Assembly: GCA_031127185.1 (NCBI GenBank)
Contig: JARIET010000072.1
Span: 1 to 10,776, forward strand
Source: Gemmatimonadota bacterium
GTDB taxonomy: Bacteria > Gemmatimonadota > Gemmatimonadetes > Gemmatimonadales > Gemmatimonadaceae
DNA: 10,776 nucleotides
Direction of reading: 5' to 3'
Position 1 is the stretch's first letter; every line of letters starts with the position of its first letter. The notes below the pieces were generated by a model that saw only the letters and a program-made list of their open reading frames with translations, was not told where the DNA came from and made no database searches. Positions 7,273 through 10,776 of this stretch are shown here, piece after piece. A program made the translations under genes and the position numbers.

Positions 7273-8708
7273 AGGTTCGCGTTCACGTATTCGGGTTCGC
7301 CCGTTACTTCGCGAATCGTCACGCGCTCCAACCAGTCAGGGAGCTCCACCACGTCGTTCGTCGACGTGAGCTCGATCTCCGCCAGCACCAGCTTACGGTC
7401 GCGGAACTCATCCACTTCCCACACGTGGCCAGCGTCGGCCACGCGATACCGGCGCTTTTTCAGTCGTCGCCCCTTGGTGAGCGGCCACATCGCCTTGAAC
7501 ACGTGGTAGGTGCAGGGCTCTTCGAGTTCCGATCGCACCAGCCCGGCGCCCGACTTCACCGTGCGCACATACTGCACCCCGCTCGCCGTCCGCACCCGCC
7601 GCAAGCGCTCCACCAGCTTCTCGCCAGGCAGATACCCCTGCTCGATCTCGGCAACCGGCGCTTGCCGCACCTCGGCGGGGAGTTTGCGAAGCAGGTATTT
7701 GCGCTCAATCTCCACGCCTGCGCCGCCGATGCTGCGGAGTGATTGCACAATGGCGTGCAGGTGCGCGGAGAGCGCGGGAAAGTCGGACTCCAGCCACGCC
7801 TCCGTGAATGCGCCCCAGGCAACCGCGCGCCGCGTGTCGAGTCGCCGTGCGAGAGCGCGGAGTCCGGGTCTCGGATCAACGGAACGACCCTTCACCTTGG
7901 ACCTGCCGCGGTGCGCTCGGGCCATTCGCCGCAGCGCACGATTGAACACATGGGCGTCGTGGATGTCGCCGAGCAGGTCTTGCACCCCTTTGAGTGACTC
8001 CACCGATTCCGCCGCGCCGTCTACCACACCGACAATCGGCTCAAGCAGGTAGCGCAGGCGCTTGCCGGCGATCCGCGCCCGGTGCATCCGTTCGTCGTCA
8101 TCGACGTCCGTCACTGCTGCGAGCCGGTTGCGGAATGCCACAAAGGCTTCCTGCACCTGCGTAGCCGACGTGATCGCCCAACGATCGGTGCCCTCCTGGT
8201 CCCAGACCGCGACGGCGTATCGGGCCAGATTCTTCCGGAGTTTTGCGGAGAGAGCCGTGAACGCCTCGCCCAGCGTGATCTGGCTCGCTGCGTCCGCGCG
8301 GTTCTTCTCGGTCGTGAGTTTGCGAAGCAGCCAGCGCGCGCCGGAACGGTCACGTGAGGAGAGTTCGCCGAGTTCGGTCTTCAGCCATGCGATGTGGACT
8401 TCGATATCGCGACTGCTCGTGGTGAGGCGCGCGAGCGCACCGAGTTTATTCAGCGACTTCTTGCCCACACTGTCGCGCACGTCTCGTCGATAGGCGCGCA
8501 GCCAGCTGCGAAGCCGGCGCAGCGCCACCCGAAAATCGTGCAGCGCCTCCATGTCGCTCGGGTTCGTGAGCCGCGCATGCTCCGAATCCAGCTGGTCGAG
8601 CAGCCCCAGCGCCACGGCGCGCGCGGCACGCGGGGTGGGCTCCGTCAGCAATGCGCGAATGTCGGACAACGCGACCTCTTCCCGAATGGATGTGGAGGCC
8701 ATCATCAT
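7263..8708 (-). CDS. CHAD-CYTH domain protein (polyphosphate/triphosphate related)
   Basis: This is a 481-residue cytoplasmic protein. Residues about 25-325 form a CHAD domain, an all-helical basic fold known to bind polyphosphate. It shows the paired signature helices ALHDFRVALRRLRSWL (55-70) and MHRARIAGKRLRYLL (208-222), plus LGDIHDAHVF (246-255). Residues about 331-481 form a CYTH (triphosphate tunnel metalloenzyme) domain: the ExExK motif Glu333-Ile-Glu335-Arg-Lys337, Arg368/Arg370, Lys385, Glu394/Glu396, Lys417-Arg420, Asp433/Glu434, and Glu444/Glu446. These charged residues line the tunnel in known members and bind metal and triphosphate, so the site looks complete. In known fusions such as E. 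coli YgiF the CYTH domain comes first; here the order is reversed. The start is one of three ATG codons in a row at 8708, 8705 and 8702, without a clear Shine-Dalgarno sequence. It is convergent with the M42-like gene and divergent from the M14 gene, so it is probably a single-gene unit. Triphosphatase activity is likely but inferred. Confidence 0.92.
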   Translation of the reverse strand: MMMASTSIREEVALSDIRALLTEPTPRAARAVALGLLDQLDSEHARLTNPSDMEALHDFRVALRRLRSWLRAYRRDVRDSVGKKSLNKLGALARLTTSSRDIEVHIAWLKTELGELSSRDRSGARWLLRKLTTEKNRADAASQITLGEAFTALSAKLRKNLARYAVAVWDQEGTDRWAITSATQVQEAFVAFRNRLAAVTDVDDDERMHRARIAGKRLRYLLEPIVGVVDGAAESVESLKGVQDLLGDIHDAHVFNRALRRMARAHRGRSKVKGRSVDPRPGLRALARRLDTRRAVAWGAFTEAWLESDFPALSAHLHAIVQSLRSIGGAGVEIERKYLLRKLPAEVRQAPVAEIEQGYLPGEKLVERLRRVRTASGVQYVRTVKSGAGLVRSELEEPCTYHVFKAMWPLTKGRRLKKRRYRVADAGHVWEVDEFRDRKLVLAEIELTSTNDVVELPDWLERVTIREVTGEPEYVNANLAR

Positions 8709-8779
8709 ACGACGGAGTACATCTCATTTCCACGACACGCCGCGGTCCAAGTCCGGGCCTGCGGTGCACTGGAGTTGCC
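8709..8779. other. Divergent intergenic region between CHAD-CYTH and M14 genes
   Basis: These 71 bp must hold promoters for both directions. On the minus strand TTGGAC is a possible -35 for the CHAD-CYTH gene, but no good -10 lies at the right distance. I see no clear operator or repeat. Confidence 0.3.
8771..8774 (+). promoter_or_regulatory. Ribosome binding site of the M14 peptidase gene
   Basis: GGAG lies five bases before the ATG at 8780 and supports that start, which is followed directly by a signal peptide. Confidence 0.6.
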
Positions 8780-10776
8780 ATGCAGGCTCGAATTCACCGC
8801 CGCCGGGCGCCGCGTGTTCTCATCGCCGCTGCCGCTTTCGCTTTCATCGGAGCGACCGCGCCCGGGGCTGTGGCGCAGGGCCGCCCGGCCATCCCCACCC
8901 CGGAATCCGTCTTCGGCTTCAAGGTTGGGGCCGACTCTCAACTGATCGATTACGACCAGTCGATCAACTACTTCAGGAAACTCGCGGCCGCGAGTCCGCG
9001 CATGAAGCTCATTGAAGTCGGCAAGACGTCAAACGGCAAGCCGTGGACGGTGGTGCTGATGTCGTCACCGCAGAACCTCGCGCAAATCGAGCGACTCAAG
9101 CAGATCAACCAGCGCATCGCGCACCCCGAGGGGCTCACCGACAGCGCGGCCCGCGCGCTCGCGCGTCAGGGCAAGATGTTCGTCGATATCAGTGGTGGCC
9201 TGCACGCGTCGGAGATCGCCGGCTCGCAGCACACGCCACAGCTGGCGTACGAACTGCTCGCGCGCGCCAATGAACCCGAGATCCGCGAGATCTTCGATAA
9301 CGTCGTGTTCATTCTCTGGCCGTCCATCAATCCCGATGGCCAGGACATTGTCGTGAAGTGGTGCCGCGACACCTACGCGGGTCGCAATCCTGCGCCCATG
9401 GAGCTCTACCAGAAGTACATCGGCCACGACAACAACCGCGACAGCTACATGCTCAACGTGGTGGAATCGCGCGTGATCCAGAAGGTGTGGCGCGAGTGGG
9501 AGCCCAACATCATCTACGTGCACCACCAGTCGTCGCCGGAGCCCACGCGCATGTGGATTCCGCCGTTTGCAGATCCGGTTGGTCTCCGTGCTCCGCCGAT
9601 TCCCGCGCGCATCATCAACACCATCGGCATGTACATCGCGCAGGAACTCGACGCCAACAACCAGCCCGGCGGCGTGCACGCGCTGGCCACATTCGATGCG
9701 TATTACCCCGGCTATATCGACTACATGCCGGTCTACCAGAACATCCCGGCGTGGTGGACGGAGACGCAGGGCGGCAGTTGCGCCACGCCGAAGGCCGTGG
9801 GACGGCCAGAGAATTTCTCGGCGGACTACCGCGCCCTCGAGCCGCGTGCGCTCTACTTGAGCCCCTGGACCGGGGGCCCGTGGACGCTGCGCAGTGCGGT
9901 GGACTACATGGTCACCGCTTCGCGCGCCACGCTCAAGTTCGCGTCGAAGTTTCGTGAAGAGCTGCTCTACAATCGCTATCAGTCGGGACGCGACGTGATC
10001 AGGAAGTATCGCAACGGTCCGCCGTATGCGTACATCGTCTCGCAGCAACAGCACGATCCGATGGCGCCGGTGGAGTTGCTCCGACGCTTTGCCTTCCACG
10101 GCATTCGCATCAGCCAGCTCGATCGCGATGCAACACTCGGCGGCGTGACTTATGCCAAGGGCAGCTGGGTGGTGCCGATGGATCAGGAATTCGCCGAACT
10201 CGTTCGCGAAGTGTGGGAGGTGCAGAAGTATCCCGATATGGGCGACGATCTTCCGTATGACGCCGCCGGCTGGACCCTGCCGTTCCAGATGAACGTGAAA
10301 GTGACCGAGGCCACGCAGCCGCTGACGGCAGAGTTCCGCGCGGCAATGAAGCCCGTGCGCGGTACGCCAGAGCCCTGGGGAAAATCAGCGGACTTTCCGT
10401 TCACGACGAACGTGGTGGCTGCAGGAATTGTCCCCGCGACCAGCGGAATCACGGGAAGTGGCACGCACGTGCTGCTCGATCCGGCGCAGAACAACTCGTT
10501 CCGGTTCGTGACGCGTGCACTCACTGCCGGTGCAACGGTGAGCTACGTCGCCAACTCACGCGGCGCTGCACGCTGGGCCGTGAGCGGGCTGGCTGCGGAT
10601 CGCGCTGATGCGTTGGCGAGCGAACTGTCCGTCACCGCCGAACGTGTGGCTGCATTGCCCGCGGCACTCAAGGCACCTACCCGCGTCGCACTCTACAAGG
10701 CAGCCCCGGGAAACATGGATCAGGGCTGGACCGAGTGGCTCTTCGACACCCACGGCTATCAGTACTCGCTCATCGG
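8780..10776 (+). CDS. Exported M14-family zinc carboxypeptidase (3' end outside window)
   Basis: The 665 residues present belong to an M14-family metallocarboxypeptidase, a family that removes C-terminal residues from peptides or cell-wall peptides. The N terminus is a signal peptide: basic MQARIHRRR, hydrophobic 13-30, probable cleavage after AVA (30-32) or near AQG. The zinc ligands are His142 and Glu145 in GGLHASE, and His248 or His249 in YVHHQ. Other family positions are NPDGQ (184-188), Asn219-Arg220 in DNNRDSY, matching the Asn-Arg substrate pocket of carboxypeptidase A, and Glu328 in WWTETQGG as the likely general base. The catalytic domain ends at about 385-400. The rest (about 410-665) is a long C-terminal extension. 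Its last part resembles the extra alpha/beta domain (glutamine amidotransferase-like) of large exported bacterial M14 proteins, but it is cut by the window edge. The frame has no stop to the end. Its substrate is unknown; it adds to the exported peptidases encoded nearby. Confidence 0.9.
   Translation, partial: MQARIHRRRAPRVLIAAAAFAFIGATAPGAVAQGRPAIPTPESVFGFKVGADSQLIDYDQSINYFRKLAAASPRMKLIEVGKTSNGKPWTVVLMSSPQNLAQIERLKQINQRIAHPEGLTDSAARALARQGKMFVDISGGLHASEIAGSQHTPQLAYELLARANEPEIREIFDNVVFILWPSINPDGQDIVVKWCRDTYAGRNPAPMELYQKYIGHDNNRDSYMLNVVESRVIQKVWREWEPNIIYVHHQSSPEPTRMWIPPFADPVGLRAPPIPARIINTIGMYIAQELDANNQPGGVHALATFDAYYPGYIDYMPVYQNIPAWWTETQGGSCATPKAVGRPENFSADYRALEPRALYLSPWTGGPWTLRSAVDYMVTASRATLKFASKFREELLYNRYQSGRDVIRKYRNGPPYAYIVSQQQHDPMAPVELLRRFAFHGIRISQLDRDATLGGVTYAKGSWVVPMDQEFAELVREVWEVQKYPDMGDDLPYDAAGWTLPFQMNVKVTEATQPLTAEFRAAMKPVRGTPEPWGKSADFPFTTNVVAAGIVPATSGITGSGTHVLLDPAQNNSFRFVTRALTAGATVSYVANSRGAARWAVSGLAADRADALASELSVTAERVAALPAALKAPTRVALYKAAPGNMDQGWTEWLFDTHGYQYSLI

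Noticed and set aside
9065..10099. Open frame of 344 codons on the minus strand
   Set aside because: It is antisense to the M14 catalytic domain, which carries the zinc and substrate residues. The product is rich in Arg, His and Val with no domain signature.

Overview
The window is high-GC DNA packed with genes, and it looks like a Gemmatimonadota chromosome. That assignment is an inference. It rests on the membrane-anchored Ser/Thr kinase with its particular C-terminal module, the many secreted metallopeptidases, the Gly/Arg-rich inserts in exported proteins and the high-GC codon use. There are seven protein-coding genes, two of them cut by the window edges. I found no tRNA, rRNA, CRISPR array, transposase or other mobile element.

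Layout: the left part carries three minus-strand genes. They are a membrane Ser/Thr protein kinase (3' end outside the window, TTG start at 1604), an exported 430-residue protein of unknown function built from two copies of the same domain (3037-1745), and a small protein of unknown function (3501-3094). A 221-bp divergent intergenic region follows. Next are two plus-strand genes separated by 3 bp: an exported M20-family metallopeptidase (3723-5141) and an exported M42-family aminopeptidase-like protein (5145-7244). The M42-like protein carries an extra N-terminal M42 domain that has lost much of its active site. A GC-rich hairpin (7249-7272) separates this pair from a convergent minus-strand gene for a CHAD-CYTH protein (8708-7263), predicted to bind polyphosphate or act on triphosphates. 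Divergent from it is an exported M14 zinc carboxypeptidase (8780 to the right edge, incomplete).

How the genes may work together: three exported zinc peptidases of different families (M20, M42, M14) lie within 7 kb. This suggests breakdown of peptides outside the cytoplasm. The M20-M42 pair is very likely cotranscribed. The kinase and the CHAD-CYTH protein have no visible functional tie to the peptidases.

The most interesting features are the tandem M42 protein with a degenerate N-terminal copy, the internally duplicated exported protein, and the CHAD-then-CYTH domain order. No clearly new multi-gene system is evident.
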